Of a stretch of 64,000 bases of DNA, positions 18,951 through 31,614 are shown piece after piece. Origin of the DNA: Schizochytrium sp. TIO01. Taxonomy: Eukaryota > Sar > Bigyra > Thraustochytrida > Thraustochytriidae. Position numbers and translations under genes: made by a program. Each line of letters begins with the position of its first letter. Position 1 is the stretch's first letter. Below the pieces are notes generated by a model, which was given only the letters and a program-made list of their open reading frames with translations, made no database searches and was not told the origin of the DNA. The DNA lies in contig SMSO01000032.1 of NCBI GenBank assembly GCA_004764695.1, positions 6,778,668 through 6,842,667 of the forward strand. The letters run 5' to 3'.

Positions 18951-21900
18951 TTTTTTTTCTTTTTCTTCTTCTTCTTCTGATGGTGCCTAGACGATAACAA
19001 ATTTGTTATCACCACATGGGAACAAAGGATTGAAAGTACCTTAGTAGTTACCTAAATATAACGCAAAAACCTCACTCAACAAGAAGCCAAGGTCGCACGG
19101 ACGAATCACAAACGGCCCACGAACAATGATTCACCTTTCGACGCGCTTCGGTGTATATATTATGCGAATTGCAGGCAGATCAGTATGAGATGAAATTGTG
19201 CAATTCGACAAATTAGTACGATTACTATGCTAAACACTAGCGGTTTCGACATGTGAGCCCGCTTCCAGTCGTTGCGTCCTTTGGTCAAGACTATAATTTT
19301 ACAATCCTTTTTACTCAATAAGAAGAACCTCATGCACGTAAAATGCAAAAAATTATTGCGTGGCACCTTTCTGAGCAAGGTGGGCTTCTCGTGAACCGAA
19401 CATGAGGAAAACAGTGCCGCAATATTTAATTCCTGTGTTTCTCTTCTATTCAACCTCTATCTTCAGAGCACCACCGAGCTTTAATTGAAAAGCATTAGCT
19501 CACAGGGGTGACGACGATCACAGACGACATTTGCTTGCTGACTTATTTCCAGTTTTTACTACAAATATATAAACTTCTTAATAAGCATCGTCATCGAAGT
19601 TCGTCTCCTCTCCTCTAACAGGAAGAAACCAAAACTCGAAACTTAGATACACAATTTCACGAATGAGGCTTATGACCCTCAAAAACCTTGCCACATCACC
19701 CACGATCACAATCACAAGCAACACACATTTCCCGTTCAAGTTCTCTTCTTAAATTCGAAACAAAGTTCTAGGTAGCACTAGTGGGTAGGTAAGAGGACAG
19801 TCACTCTCGTGTCCTGGCCATTGAGTTTGTGTTTTCTTCTGCTCGCTAGCTTGAGCTGTACTACAAAAGCATAGAGATGGGAGCAGCCTCAGTTTCTTTA
19901 TTGAAACAAGCAGCACTCGAAGAAAATAGAAAATAGAAAGTTGTGAACGAAGATTGGACCCTGTTCAAGGTCATGCCATGCTTTCATTGCGGAGCATGAT
20001 GAGCTGTATAGCTGATTGGGTAGACTTGGCTTTGCCTTGTCGTACCTTGGTTTCCCACACATGCTGAGTATTACAGAGTGTTTTCTAATGCGTTATCACC
20101 ATTTGAGAGAGAAAAAATTGCCTACAGGCCAATACTTTTTCTTTTCTCTTTACAATTTTTAATCAAAAATGAAGTCATTCCCATTTATTGATCCATATAT
20201 TCTCTCTTTTCAGTACATTCTTTTCTTTCCATTTGTTCTTTTTGCATCATTTTGATAAATGACGTAGTAGCACTACTCCCTGTTCACTGACCTTTTCCAT
20301 GCAATTTCTGCTGTTACTGCTCATGTTCTTAAATTTCACGAAGATATCTTCTCAACGGAGCTTCAGCAGCCTCGAAGGGCCTTCTCTCCGCCCCATCTCC
20401 TCTGTTCTACTCAGCATCTAGACACCCCCCCCCTCTCTCTCTCTACATGGATTTATTCAGTTTATTAAAAAAAAATATATATATATTTTTAAAAAATGTC
20501 TAAGTGAGTCAACTATGATGTATCGGGTGCGGAATTTGACTTGTTGTCAGATTGTAGCATTTTCAACTCTTCAAGTTGGACGCAAGCAAGTGAGCCGCCA
20601 GGATGTAGAGCGCTGGCGTGGTAAGCGCAGCTCTGTCCCCACCCTTCAAATCCCCACCACTACCCATGATGCAAGCAATTATCATCTCTGCACTTCTGCC
20701 CGCAACGCACACGAAGAGGTGCCGGACATTGTGCTCTTGTAAAATTAAACTTATTATTTTGTTCTTTACCATTCAGAAGAAATTGCAACGCCCGCCATTC
20801 TCGGCTGCCGCGTTGGTCTCGCTGATCTCGCAACCGTTTAAGGCAGACAGCTTTCGTAAACCGGCGATTTACAACAAAACAAGAAACACCTGCTGTAGGA
20901 AATTGAGGCAATGACTGATTAGGCTGACAAGGAGATGTAGCAGACTCCATTCAGGCGCTGGAGGCGACACTGATCGTGAACCGTGTTGGACTAACTTCCT
21001 CCGGCTTTGAAGTGGGATGAATGGCCAAAATAAAAGCAAAACATCATTTTAAAAAAATGTTTTTAGTTTTTTTTTCAAATAAATTCTAAACAAGAAAAAG
21101 CTTGCTCAGGAACGGTCAAAAACCATGGAAAAGACTTCCCACGGCAGCTTTGGCAGCGGCTTTTTAACCGAGTAGTAACATATGCTGCGCTCGGAAATTC
21201 TGTTGAAATAGCAATTCAACTTAATACAACAGTGCCACGGGCCTAGCGCCAATTCTGACCTCTCTTTGGAGTTTTATTAAGCTGTTACTTAGAACACGCA
21301 TCTGCTCTGATACTAGCTAGAGGTGGGTACGCACCTAGGTGCAGTTAGGAACGTTCACTTCATTCGTCCCATTTCGGATAAATCGGCTAAACTAGTGATC
21401 ACACTTCAGAACCCACGTGCTGGCCTCGGCGTTTCCAAGTGTAAGGTGGGTAGGTTCTTCCGTTAATTTCTTCATTTTCACTTTTTGCAAATTAACCAAC
21501 CGCCCTTCTTTGGCGCTAGAGTTTGAGACTTATGTATCCTGGAAGTGATCTGATTATCGCTGGTTAATCGCCAGAGTTTCTGGCTAAGTAGCCGAGAGTG
21601 ACAGCAAACCACCATGCGAAATTACAATAACACCAATGTGCCATAGAATCACCAATAATTGGTGCTGCGACGCTATGTTATTTACTTGTATAAATATAAA
21701 TATATATATATATAATTTTTTAAAATAATATAAAAAGCACCTTCAAGTTGGAACTTTTAAACTTTTACTTTAAAAATCCTGTTCTGGCAATTTCAAATAA
21801 TGTTTGTATTTTATGTTTATTAAAAATAAACATAAAAAACCATGTTTAAAATAAAAATAATTTTTTAAAGCGATACTACCTAGCTAGCTAGCTACGTACT

Positions 21901-23270
21901 CACCGGAAACTAATCAAAGGAGAGAAGAAAAAATGAAATATACTTTGAGGTATTATTATACCTTAGTGTTTAGGATAGAAGGCCACCATTTTAAAGTTTC
22001 CTTTGCTTGGTGCAGTTCTCAAGGTTTCACAGTGTAGTATGAGATATTAGCACAGTGGAGAGGACTTTTCCTGGGCATCTGCTCGGTTATGATAGATAGT
22101 ACATGGAGATTTTCATGTCGTGAGGCTATCTATGAGTTTTAACAATGGCATCTGCACATTTCTTTGAAAGAGGCGGACGATTGCAGCATGTCGTGTGTTG
22201 TGGGCAAAAGGAAGGGCGTGCGTGTCCTATGGATACAAAAAAACAAATCGTGAAGGGGAGAGTTTTCTTCATTGTTAAACGGAGAAGAAGGAGTGCTCAT
22301 GTAGCTTATCTTCTCATTTTGTTTTATTTTTGCGAAATTATATGAGCCATAATGTGGGAGTACCAGTGCATGTGAGAGTTATGAGCTGCGGTGGCAATAT
22401 ATAAAAAACGAGACGTGCGTGCGTGAACTATTTTCGTTGTAATTCTCTGCGCCGCTCCTCATTTTTATCAACAGAACCTGAGAGTGAAGCTACGAGGAGG
22501 CCTTTCATCAGCCAGCAGATCAAGTTTTATAAATTTTTGCACATGACTGTTGTCGTACTGGCCCTAGATCATTGTCAACTTTTTCGAAGCAGCTCGATGA
22601 AAACCGTTTCATTTGACCTGAAAATCTACCATACTGTCGATTACATGTATCCACGCATTGGGAAAGTTTCTACATGAGCGCTGCCATTTATGTGTGTATG
22701 GTCTCCAATTTCATTGCAAGCAAATGAAGCGTATTAGTTACTGCACATTTGAGTCCGAATTCCAGCCCAGCTTAGACAGCGAGCACACGAATGGAGAAAC
22801 GAACCATTGATTGAATGAGTGAACGAAGAAGAGAATGGATGAGTATAAGCTTAAGAGTTGGCGACTTCCTTTAGCACGGGAACGAACCTATGGCACGAGA
22901 AAAGCGCCCAGAACTAAACGAAAGAAAGAAAGAAAGAAAGCAAGCCAATAAAGCACACAGCTCCACTTTGAGGAAGGGCTGTAACCTCGGAAGCTCTGCT
23001 TTCTTCCTGGTTTCCTTTCCATTGGCCTCTCTTCAAGTCCATCACCTGTTCACAACCCATGATACCGGCGAATGACGTCCACCTTTGCACGCTGGCGACT
23101 CCATCTCTGCTACTTATTACCCCTCTGTCTGTGCACGTCACTATTCTCCTGTTATCCAAACTAAAAATCAAAAGGGCCTTACTTACCCTCAATTGTCCTG
23201 AGTTTCTTTTTTTTCTTATCTATGGCCTCCTGAAAATACTATCATAGGATATGTTTATCCATGCCTAATG

Positions 23271-23366
23271 AATGAATAAACAAACAAATAAACAAATAAA
23301 CAAACAAACAAACAAACAAACAAACAAACAAACAAACAAATAAATAAATTAATAAATAAATAAATT
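23271..23366 (+). repeat. AAAC/AAAT tetranucleotide tract
   Basis: An interrupted array of AAAC and AAAT units, about 24 copies, merging into AATT-rich sequence at the right end. Confidence 0.9.
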
Positions 23367-23478
23367 ACTTAAGGAGCCAGAGAGAGCGAGACAGAGATGG
23401 AGGCCTTGCTCTCTCGCTTCCTTGTAAAGCCGCTCCTGACAGACTTGCTTGTCCGGGCAGCAGCCACTTGGGCGCCTG

Positions 23479-23479
<1 letters not shown>

Positions 23480-23523
<44 letters not shown>
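23480..23523 (+). repeat. (TC)n microsatellite
   Basis: About 22 perfect TC units. It produces artificial Ser-Leu and Arg-Glu open frames on the two strands. Confidence 0.95.
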
Positions 23524-23525
<2 letters not shown>

Positions 23526-24402
23526 TCTCCTGCGCCTTGTGGGGTCTTCTCGAGGCTTCTGAGGCGGGAATCCTTCGCACCTCCTTCGTCGCCCTCTTCG
23601 CCTTCAAATAAGGAGTTCGTTCTCTGCGCCACTTTCGATCACTAAGAAGGAAAGAAATAAATAAGAACGGACTCCATAGAACTTCGAAAACGCGACGGTT
23701 TCCGACGAAGAGAGAGGCCTCTTCGTCCTTCTACTGCCATTACCGTTCAGGTTTTGTGGAGCAGCGCAAGCACGACCCATAAATGCAGGCTCTGAAGGAG
23801 GAGCAGTACGCACGCTGTTGAATGAAAGTAGACGGTGATGATCGATCCGAAAGAAGGAACACGGAGAGGATATCTATCATCGATCCAGAGAAGCAGTGGA
23901 CCCAGAGAAAGAGAAAAAGAACAGGAGGCCTGGCGTTTATGCTATGCAGGGACTATAGGTGACACAAGGCGGGAGTCCTGCATGCGTGCTGTGCTTTGAT
24001 AGTTAGTTATCTTTGCTTTGGGTCGCTTCGAACATGTCGGAAAAGGGTGAAAGCGCGGCGAAGCGGCTTGCTTCGAGCTCCTTAGCTAGCTAGCTCAGTC
24101 TGCCTCAGGGCTCTACGTGAGTACAACCAATCTATCTATGGACGTACCTGTCGCTGCATCAATCTGCCAACGAAGGAGTTGCAAACCGACCTGAGGAAGG
24201 AAAGTATTGAAGACTTTTATGCTCATTTGTTTTTTTAAAGTTCAAGTTGTTCTGTGAAAGAAAGAAGGAAAAACGTTTTAAACGCTTTGAAAAATGCACA
24301 TGGCTACTCCTATGATAAATAGATACAAAAATACATGACTGTGGTTCTTCCGAGACTGGCAGATAGATCTCTCGCTGGAGCCGGCTGGCTATCCTTCAAA
24401 AG

Positions 24403-24453
24403 CAGTCAGTCAGTCAGTCAGTCAGTCAATCAAGCAAGCAAGCGAGCGAGCAG
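24403..24453 (+). repeat. GTCA array grading into AGCA/GCGA
   Basis: Six to seven GTCA units are followed by AATC, AGCA and GCGA units, a mixed tetranucleotide tract that looks like point-mutated slippage products. Confidence 0.85.
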
Positions 24454-24611
24454 CCAAGAAAGCCAACCATCCACAGCCGCTCCACCGCTACCTAAAGCAG
24501 CTCTCTGTGTCTCCACCGCATTCTCGCATTCCCTCTTTCTGCATTTCTTCTTTCAGTGCTTTGCATACATGAATTAATCAATTAATCAAATCAAAGAATC
24601 TAATTAAAATC

Positions 24612-24670
24612 GAATGAATGAATGAATGAATGAATGAATGAATGAATGAATGAATGAATGAATGAATGAA
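24612..24670 (+). repeat. (GAAT)n microsatellite
   Basis: About 15 perfect copies of a four-base unit, followed 10 nt later by a short TC run. Confidence 0.95.
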
Positions 24671-24892
24671 TCATAGAATCTCTCTCTCTCTCTCTCTGTC
24701 TCCCATATCTGTGCTCCAAAAGGCGGCAAAACCCTCTTGAGGACCAAAGCTGCGAGCAGAGGCGCGAGATGGGCCTCCTTTCCGCGAAAGCGCGAGCGGC
24801 CTGGCGAAGCCGAACGCAACTGCGGCGTCGAAGCAGCAGAGCTGACCACCCGTTCAACTAACTGGCTGACTGAGAGACAGCCAGAGACGGAT

Positions 24893-24984
24893 ATAGACAG
24901 AGAAACAGACAGAGAAATAGACAGAGAAATAGACAGAGAAATAGGCAGAGAAATAGACAGAGAAATAGACAGAGGAACAGAGAG
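24893..24984 (+). repeat. 12-nt minisatellite (AGACAGAGAAAT)
   Basis: About seven imperfect copies of a 12-nt unit, differing by single-base changes. The unit length keeps one reading frame open (Asp-Arg-Glu-Ile/Thr), but I do not take that as coding. Confidence 0.85.
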
Positions 24985-25218
24985 ACTGACTGAGTGATTG
25001 ATTGATTGATTGATTGGCGAACTCGCGAGAGCTGAGGACGAGAAGTGGAGGGAGAGGAAACGCGAGATCGCAGCGGATTAGGGGAGAAAGCAGACGAAGA
25101 AGAAGAAGATCACGCACCATCGGAATACTGCGGAGTAGTTGATCACTTCTGCTTGCTCGAGAGGAGCGAGGACTTTTATCAGATGCGGGTTATTTCTGCC
25201 TATTTTGATCATTAATTT

Positions 25219-25293
25219 ATAAATGAATAAATGAATGAATAAATGAATGAATAAATGAATAAATAAATGAATAAATAAATGAATAAATAAATG
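25219..25293 (+). repeat. AAAT/GAAT tetranucleotide tract
   Basis: A mixed array in which AAAT and GAAT units alternate in a near-regular higher-order pattern of 8 to 12 nt. Confidence 0.9.
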
Positions 25294-26995
25294 ATGGGAA
25301 TAGGTATCCTAGACCATGATAATGATGCGCTCCAGAGGCTCTTTGGAATGAAAAGAAGCTCTCTCTCGCCGTGATGAATTTGTTTTAAAAGAAAAGACAC
25401 GAACTACTTCCGCATTATAAGCATTTTCCGTTTTTTCATTTTGTTTTTAAGTTTTGTAGGAATCTTAGAGATAAGAAATTGGAAAATGGCTACAGAAAGA
25501 AAAAGGAAGGAAGGTACCTACCTACCTAGGCTCTACTCCTAAGATGCTGCTACCCCTGAAAGCAGCTTGCTTGGGAACACGGAAAGAATAAAGGTATACT
25601 AAAGAGCACGTAACTGCTCCTATGCGAAGATGAGGTTTTATGAACAAAGGGAAAAGAATGTGAAACTGAGAGAGCAAAAGTGAGAAGGCATCGTCATGCG
25701 TGAATGAATTGAGAAAAAGTTGATTCTGCTTGAAAACCCTCTCATTCATGCCGCAACTAAAGGCACTTACTTACTTCGGTACTTCTCGAACGATGGTGAT
25801 GGAAATGGCAGACAGATGAGAAGCTTTTGCTCTCTGTAGATAGATAGATACAACGCACCCACGCGTCTCCACATCAACTTGTATGAAGCTGTGCCCGGAG
25901 CTCATCGCAACGCGGGGCGTAGGAGTAGGACTAGGCCCGCCAGTCCTTCCTCTCCGTCCTAGCTTTAACCCTAGCCAGTACCTACCGGGGGCTGGCTTCG
26001 AGCTCTGTAGTAGAAATAACATTTTGCCGGGTATCATTATCTTTATACTTTAATTCATTTTTTATTCAAAATTAAAAACAAACTTCAAACAAAAGGTATT
26101 TAGTTCCTAAAACCTTTTTTTCTTCTCTTTCTACGATTGGAATGAACGAAATCAATCTCAGGAAAAGTTAGAAAGTGGGGAGAAAAGGAAGGGCCTACAG
26201 TATACCCTATAAGGGCGCTACCCCTGCTACCCTGCCATACTACAGGTACTTATATCTCTCCATATATACCTCTATCTCTCTTTCTTAATAGGAGTCCGCT
26301 AGCAGCCTCAGTCCTAGCGTTAGCGCTAGTCCCCTTCACTACTGGCTATAACAAAAGTTGTTGCCTTATGTGGCAGCACTCCGAAGAAGGCCAGGCCGGC
26401 CAGCCAGCACGTAAAGAGAAGGGGCCGCGGCCGCTGCTGCAAATGGGTTTCGCTGCTGTGGCAGAGGGAAAAGCTGGGGCCGCCCCCCCTCTTCACGCGT
26501 ATCGAGGCTCGAATGACACGCGTGCAGAGATGATACAAAGTACCTCCCTAGTAAGTTAGTTAGTTAGTTGGTTATTATTACATAGATAGATCTATAGATA
26601 GATTAAGAGACAGATAGATAGCCAAAGTGAGGTAGTTTTGTGAACTTAGTGTTCTCTTCTCTAACGATTCGTTCTCTTAGAGCGGAGGGTGGTAGGCGAG
26701 GGGCTAGCGATAATGCTAGCAGTGCGGTATGTGTTTATTGGGGGATGACCTCCCTTACTCTGATTACCCCTGTTGTGACAAACTCACCATTTGAAACACG
26801 CGAGCGAGGAAGTCCTACTATGGGCTATGTGGCAATAGCAGCATGAAAGCACTGTGGAGAAGAAAAGTTTATCGTCACTGTTTTAATCTGATTGATCGTC
26901 TTTTTACTCTCTTTTATTCTGAAAAATGCTTATTTGTCTGATTCTTTTTTTTATTTAATAATAAATAAGTAAAAATTGGAATATAATGAAGGAAC

Positions 26996-26998
26996 AAA

Positions 26999-27037
<39 letters not shown>

Positions 27038-27040
27038 ATA
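26996..27040 (+). repeat. (AAAT)n microsatellite
   Basis: About 11 perfect AAAT units. Confidence 0.95.
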
Positions 27041-27705
27041 GTTTCTTTGGTTTGCTTTTGCTCTGAAAAGGAGAGAGAGAAAGAAAGAGGTGGCAGTCAT
27101 TCAACTACTCGCGCGGCGGAGGTCGCGCAGGTGGTGGCGAGGTCGCGGAGGTCGCGGCGAGTCGTTCTTAAGGAAAGGTAGGTCGTGCTGTGGTGACCGC
27201 CAGGTGCTGTAAAAACCCGCAGCGTTCGACCGCGCGCCCGCTGAGCGCTGCTCCCGTCGCTCCGCTCTCGCATCGGCAACCACAGACACTCCTCCTTTCT
27301 TTCTTCATTGTTTCTTTCCTTCTTTCTCTCTTTTGGTGTTTTGTGTTATTCTCGTCTCTCCCTCTCTCTCGTTTCGTTCTTTGTAGAAGGGTTGTTGTGC
27401 TTTGAGCTGTTTGGCTTTCGTCTTCCTTTGCAAATCACGTTGCTGAAGTCTCAGCGGGGCCTTCTTCTTACCGTTCCCGAGGAGCACAGAACGCTGCTTG
27501 TTGTCTAGGCAAGCAAAGAAAGCAAATTAACTAGCGAATCCCTTGGGCCGCCGGCGTGAATCTGCAGAACACATACAGTCATAAAGAGGAAGGTGAGCTT
27601 AGCGAGCTAGCCAGCCAGCCAGCCGACGAACGACCATATTTCATCTGTACCTGTCACTTCGGTAAATCTAATCGCTGCAGTGGAAAGCTATCGATCTCGT
27701 CCAAA

Positions 27706-29751
27706 ATGCCTCTGTTCAAGGCAGCCGGAAGGCGCTGCACTGCCGCCGCCTCTTCACGTAAGCCGTGCTCGCGCCGCGGGTCCTCAGTCCAGTCCTGCGA
27801 GACTCGTCGTGACAAATGTAAACGCACGCACTTTGCCGCTGACCCCTCCGGCCACAGAGTTGTTCTCAATGTAGGTCCTCGTCCCGCAGTTTGCGCTAGT
27901 GACTTTGAAGCACGCAGGTCCTCATCCTCAACGTCGGGCTTTTCATCCTCATCACAATCCTCAACTAATTCTTCATCATCTTCATCGTGGACATGGTCTC
28001 ACGGCACCAGTGGAGGCGCTGGGGCATACTCTTCGTCCTCATGGACTGACGGCGAGCGTGTGGCAGCCTTTGCAGCAGCAGGGGCCCTCGTGTGCGTAGC
28101 TGCGCTAGGGAGCGTGGCCCAGGCTAAGGATGTCTCTCGCGAGCGTGGCCCCGCTGCCGTTGCCAGCATGCTCCAGTACCCTGCTAACCGGCCCATTGAG
28201 GATCGCACACACATGGAACGACTTGCTAACGGAGCGTGGTGGTTCTCGGTCTTCGATGGTCATGGAGGCTGGCAATGCTCTGATTATGCAAGTAAGAACC
28301 TCCATGTGAATGTCGAGCACGCCATCTCGAACCACCTTGGTGAGTCGCCTGGTGGATCAGAGTCTTACGAGGGTCACATCGATAGGCGCCTTGTAACAAG
28401 GGCGCTTAAGTCAGCTTTTGAACGCACCGACCGCCAGTACATGGTGAAGGTTTTCGGCGCTTTCGAGCTTGGCTTTGGACGCGACACAAGAGCAGGGTCT
28501 TGCGCCCTGGGCACGCTTGTCATTGATGGAATGCTCTTCGTGGCAAATGCAGGAGACTCGCGAGCGGTACTTGCTGTAAACCGAGAGAGCTTCGAACTAT
28601 CAACCTCCGGAGCGGGAGCACAGCTTCACAAAAGAACTGCATCCAGAGGAGGACAACAACAGTCTGCAGAAGCCGAAGTAGATATGCATGACTGGAACAT
28701 TGAAGAACTTCTTGGAGCAGCCGCAGTTCGAGACAGTATTGGGGAAGACCTCAGCCCAGCAATGGCAGAGGCGTTGAGGGCCAAACTGCTTAACCAGATT
28801 TATGAAATGCGTAAATCTGGCAAAGCTGACGATGACGACCAGCTGCCAACGGAGATCAGCCGAGAGGCACTCTCAAGAGAAGCAGCGTCAATTCTGAAGA
28901 GTCATCAACAAAGGGCTGGAGAAAGACCTGCTCATGCCCCTTCGGGTGCTGAGAAAAGTACCCCAGAATCTTCCGGAAATGCCGTGGGGAACAACGGATC
29001 CGGCAATACTTCACACCAGCACGCATCTTCCCAGCACCAGGTGGCTGGCCAGAGCACAGCGGGAGGAAGCTCAAGATTTGTGAATGCTGTGAGGTTGCTC
29101 ACTGGCGGCAAGAACTCCGGAGCTGAGGAAGTACCGGAGTCTGCAGCACAAGACTCACGATTTGTGGCTCTTGACATGAGTAACGATCACAATTGCCGTG
29201 AGGTGCACGAGAGAGAATTGCTGGAGCGAGCCCATCCTAATGAAAAGGACGTTGTCGTTTGCCGCGTCAACAACCCAGATCAATGTTACATCAAGGGCAA
29301 ACTCCAGCCAACACGAGCTTTCGGAGACTTTTATCTCAAGTATGCCGAGTTCATGCGCGGCGCAGAGGAAGATGCCGCAGCTGGCCGATATGTGCCACCA
29401 CCGTACACACCACCATACATCACTGCCACACCCGAAGTTCAGGTTCGAACTTTGCGCAAGGGCGTTGATGAGTTCTTGATTATGGCCACTGACGGTTTGT
29501 GGGACCTGGTCTCCAGTCAGGAAGCTGTCGACATTGCTGGTCGCGAGTTGAGGCGCCCCGGTGGCACTTCTGAAAGCGCTGGCGAAGAGCTCATTGAGGA
29601 GGCTCTTCGCAGAGCTGCTCGCAATGCTGGTCAATCTGTGGCACAGCTCAAGGCTCTCAAAATGGGACGAGCTCGTCGCTCCAAGCACGATGACATTAGC
29701 GTTATTGTTATTGACTTGGCGCGCCTTGTAGAGATGCACTATTGGGGATGA
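27706..29751 (+). CDS. PP2C-family (PPM) serine/threonine phosphatase, PDP-like
   Basis: Predicted 681 aa from the ATG at 27706; the frame is open upstream only from a GTG. Residues 1-110 are Arg/Ser/Cys-rich with few acids, which fits an organelle presequence. A hydrophobic segment at about 116-139 (AAFAAAGALVCVAAL) may anchor it to a membrane. The PP2C metal and phosphate residues are all visible: ED at about 164-165, FDGHGG at about 183-188, ANAGDSRAVL at about 280, ATDGLWD at about 592 and KHDDISVIVID at about 661. It should therefore be an active Mn/Mg-dependent phosphatase. The QPTRAFGDF segment at about 533 resembles the S/T-RAFGD of pyruvate dehydrogenase phosphatases. Between the two halves of the domain lies an insertion of about 220 residues, partly helical and partly disordered. 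A mitochondrial PDP-like role is plausible but not proven. Confidence 0.88.
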   Translation: MPLFKAAGRRCTAAASSRKPCSRRGSSVQSCETRRDKCKRTHFAADPSGHRVVLNVGPRPAVCASDFEARRSSSSTSGFSSSSQSSTNSSSSSSWTWSHGTSGGAGAYSSSSWTDGERVAAFAAAGALVCVAALGSVAQAKDVSRERGPAAVASMLQYPANRPIEDRTHMERLANGAWWFSVFDGHGGWQCSDYASKNLHVNVEHAISNHLGESPGGSESYEGHIDRRLVTRALKSAFERTDRQYMVKVFGAFELGFGRDTRAGSCALGTLVIDGMLFVANAGDSRAVLAVNRESFELSTSGAGAQLHKRTASRGGQQQSAEAEVDMHDWNIEELLGAAAVRDSIGEDLSPAMAEALRAKLLNQIYEMRKSGKADDDDQLPTEISREALSREAASILKSHQQRAGERPAHAPSGAEKSTPESSGNAVGNNGSGNTSHQHASSQHQVAGQSTAGGSSRFVNAVRLLTGGKNSGAEEVPESAAQDSRFVALDMSNDHNCREVHERELLERAHPNEKDVVVCRVNNPDQCYIKGKLQPTRAFGDFYLKYAEFMRGAEEDAAAGRYVPPPYTPPYITATPEVQVRTLRKGVDEFLIMATDGLWDLVSSQEAVDIAGRELRRPGGTSESAGEELIEEALRRAARNAGQSVAQLKALKMGRARRSKHDDISVIVIDLARLVEMHYWG

Positions 29752-31614
29752 AACTAAATGGTGTAGTTTTAATTGACGATGAGCACAAAAGAAAAAGAAA
29801 GAAAGAAAAGACTGTAAGTCGGTTCATTTGATTTTTATTCGACTAAAATGACAATGTAATATCGATTAAAATCTCAATGATGGTGATACTGAGCATTAAC
29901 AAATCATCATTCTTGGGGCAAAGCAAAAACGTCGACTGTACTGAGCCGTCTGGCATTTATGCATGCTTCAAATGGCTCATGCCTGTTCAAAATTAAACAA
30001 ACAATCCTTTACCTCCAACATGATCAACGATTGTGAATGAGACAGTCAGGAAAACACTGTTTCATACTATCAAACCCCCGTTGTCTTTATGCCTGGAAGT
30101 ATACAGAATAGAAGGCGGTCGTCTCAGCAAAAAAGGACAGGTCCCAAACTGCCCAACTACCTACCCTATCTAATCCTATCTACTACTCACTCCTCTTTTC
30201 AACGTTAGTAATTTTATTGTACGGTTATAATACCAACATTTTCTTAAGTATTCGCTTGTGTGGTGTTGTTTTACCTTTTTATGGTACCAAATCTTCCTTA
30301 TCGCTTGTGTATTTTGAAATTTACACCAAAGAACACTGGGTGCTCCTATACAGTACCCCACTTTGGCAATAAAGGTAAAAAGATGAGCAGTTTCAATCTT
30401 GAAAAGACAGTTTGCATTCGTTTGTAACTTTTGTCCAGAAAAAACGAGAAAGGAAGGTATTCATGGAAATAAGATAATGAAACAATGAGGTAATATGTGA
30501 AAATGAAACCTGTACTTTCACCCAAAGTACAGATTGAGCAAGTTTTAATAACACATGAAACATCATTACTGCGATTTCCCAATGGTCGCCCCGCAGAATC
30601 CCTGACGATCTAGTTTTGAAATGCATAATAGACGTTCACCCAGTCCCATATTTTTTAATACTTTGTTGTACAAACTTTCACAATTCTAAATTGTCTTAGA
30701 AGAGTAGCATTGGATTTGCTGGTCCTTTGCAGAGACTACCCTACCTCGTCATGAATACTTTGAAGTAACTCAACGTCGTTCAGGTTTGTTTCTTTGTCAA
30801 GAAACTTTTCGTCTTCAGCAGCACTTTTTTGGCGTTACCCAAAACATGATAGCGTATTTACATTTAACATGCTTTCAGCCTGAAATTTCCTTGGAAAGAA
30901 TTGATTCATGGAACACGTATCGGTTATGTGTTTGACATGACAGAGTGCTTTGAGCTGCGAAACCTCGCTGATTCGATTATCCAACAATGACATAATATCT
31001 TGCGATGAGTGTACATATCAGTAAGGATGTAACCCCTTCTTAGATTGCTAAAATCTTGATGCATAGGTCGTTACAGGCTGGGGAGTAAAACCTGTATCGG
31101 AGGTACTTGAGCTCGAAGGTTACAAAAACTTTACTCTATGACCAGTTTCGATTAATTGGTATAAATACAACGTAGGCGGAGTCACTATATTGAATACTGG
31201 AAGACTTGCATGTAGAAGTTTCAATGATTAAAGGACTCAATTGTTTTATACCTTGCGATCCGCAAAGTAAAACTGATAACCATCACGAATGCAAGAGTGA
31301 GTCAGGAGATTATTTTGGTCTAACGGGTCCATTCTGACTTGCTGAGGCTAACTAAACATTTTATCTTTGAGAATTTTTTGATGAGAGCCAGTCTTGCAGC
31401 AAAATCAGTGATTGTTATAGCGTGAAGAAGAAGTTCAATTTTTTCTGAAAAGCTTATCATGTCTTACAAGCTGTTTTCTTCAGAGCACCATAGAAATGGA
31501 TAGGTGGATTCTACGAATTTGATATTTCATTTGGAAACGGACCTGCAAACGTACTGCAATCCTTTTGAAGTCGTTTCCTAGGCCTAACAGCCAGGCGTGA
31601 TTTGCGTAAGTATG

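Larger units (their letters stand above)
17626..20400. other. gene-poor region, no recognised gene
   Basis: The left end is the promoter side of the membrane-protein gene (-). On the + strand, TATAAA at 17825-17830 and a GTAAGT donor-like site at about 17911, then a pyrimidine-rich AG near 18028, could belong to an unrecognised or noncoding transcript. A 17-nt palindrome (18029-18045) and a 22-nt direct repeat (18892-18913 and 18929-18950) are present. No frame looks like a known protein. Confidence 0.4.
20401..27705. other. gene-poor region dense in microsatellites
   Basis: No recognisable protein is encoded. Many open frames here are translations of simple repeats (for example R/E, S/L or N/E runs) and are not genes. 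The unit is mostly four bases: AAAC/AAAT, TGAA, GTCA, AAAT and GATA tracts, plus TC runs and a 12-nt minisatellite listed separately. A block at 20515-20950 has higher GC and open frames on both strands but no recognisable domain. About 27540-27705 is the PP2C leader; its frame is open but has no ATG. Confidence 0.45.

Noticed and set aside
20515-20950. GC-richer block with frames on both strands, suspected rRNA or retroelement fragment
   Set aside because: No recognisable rRNA core sequence and no retroelement motif; the resemblance was only to Arg-rich composition.
23365-23645. Arg-Glu and Ser-Leu repeat frames on both strands
   Set aside because: Direct products of the TC microsatellite.
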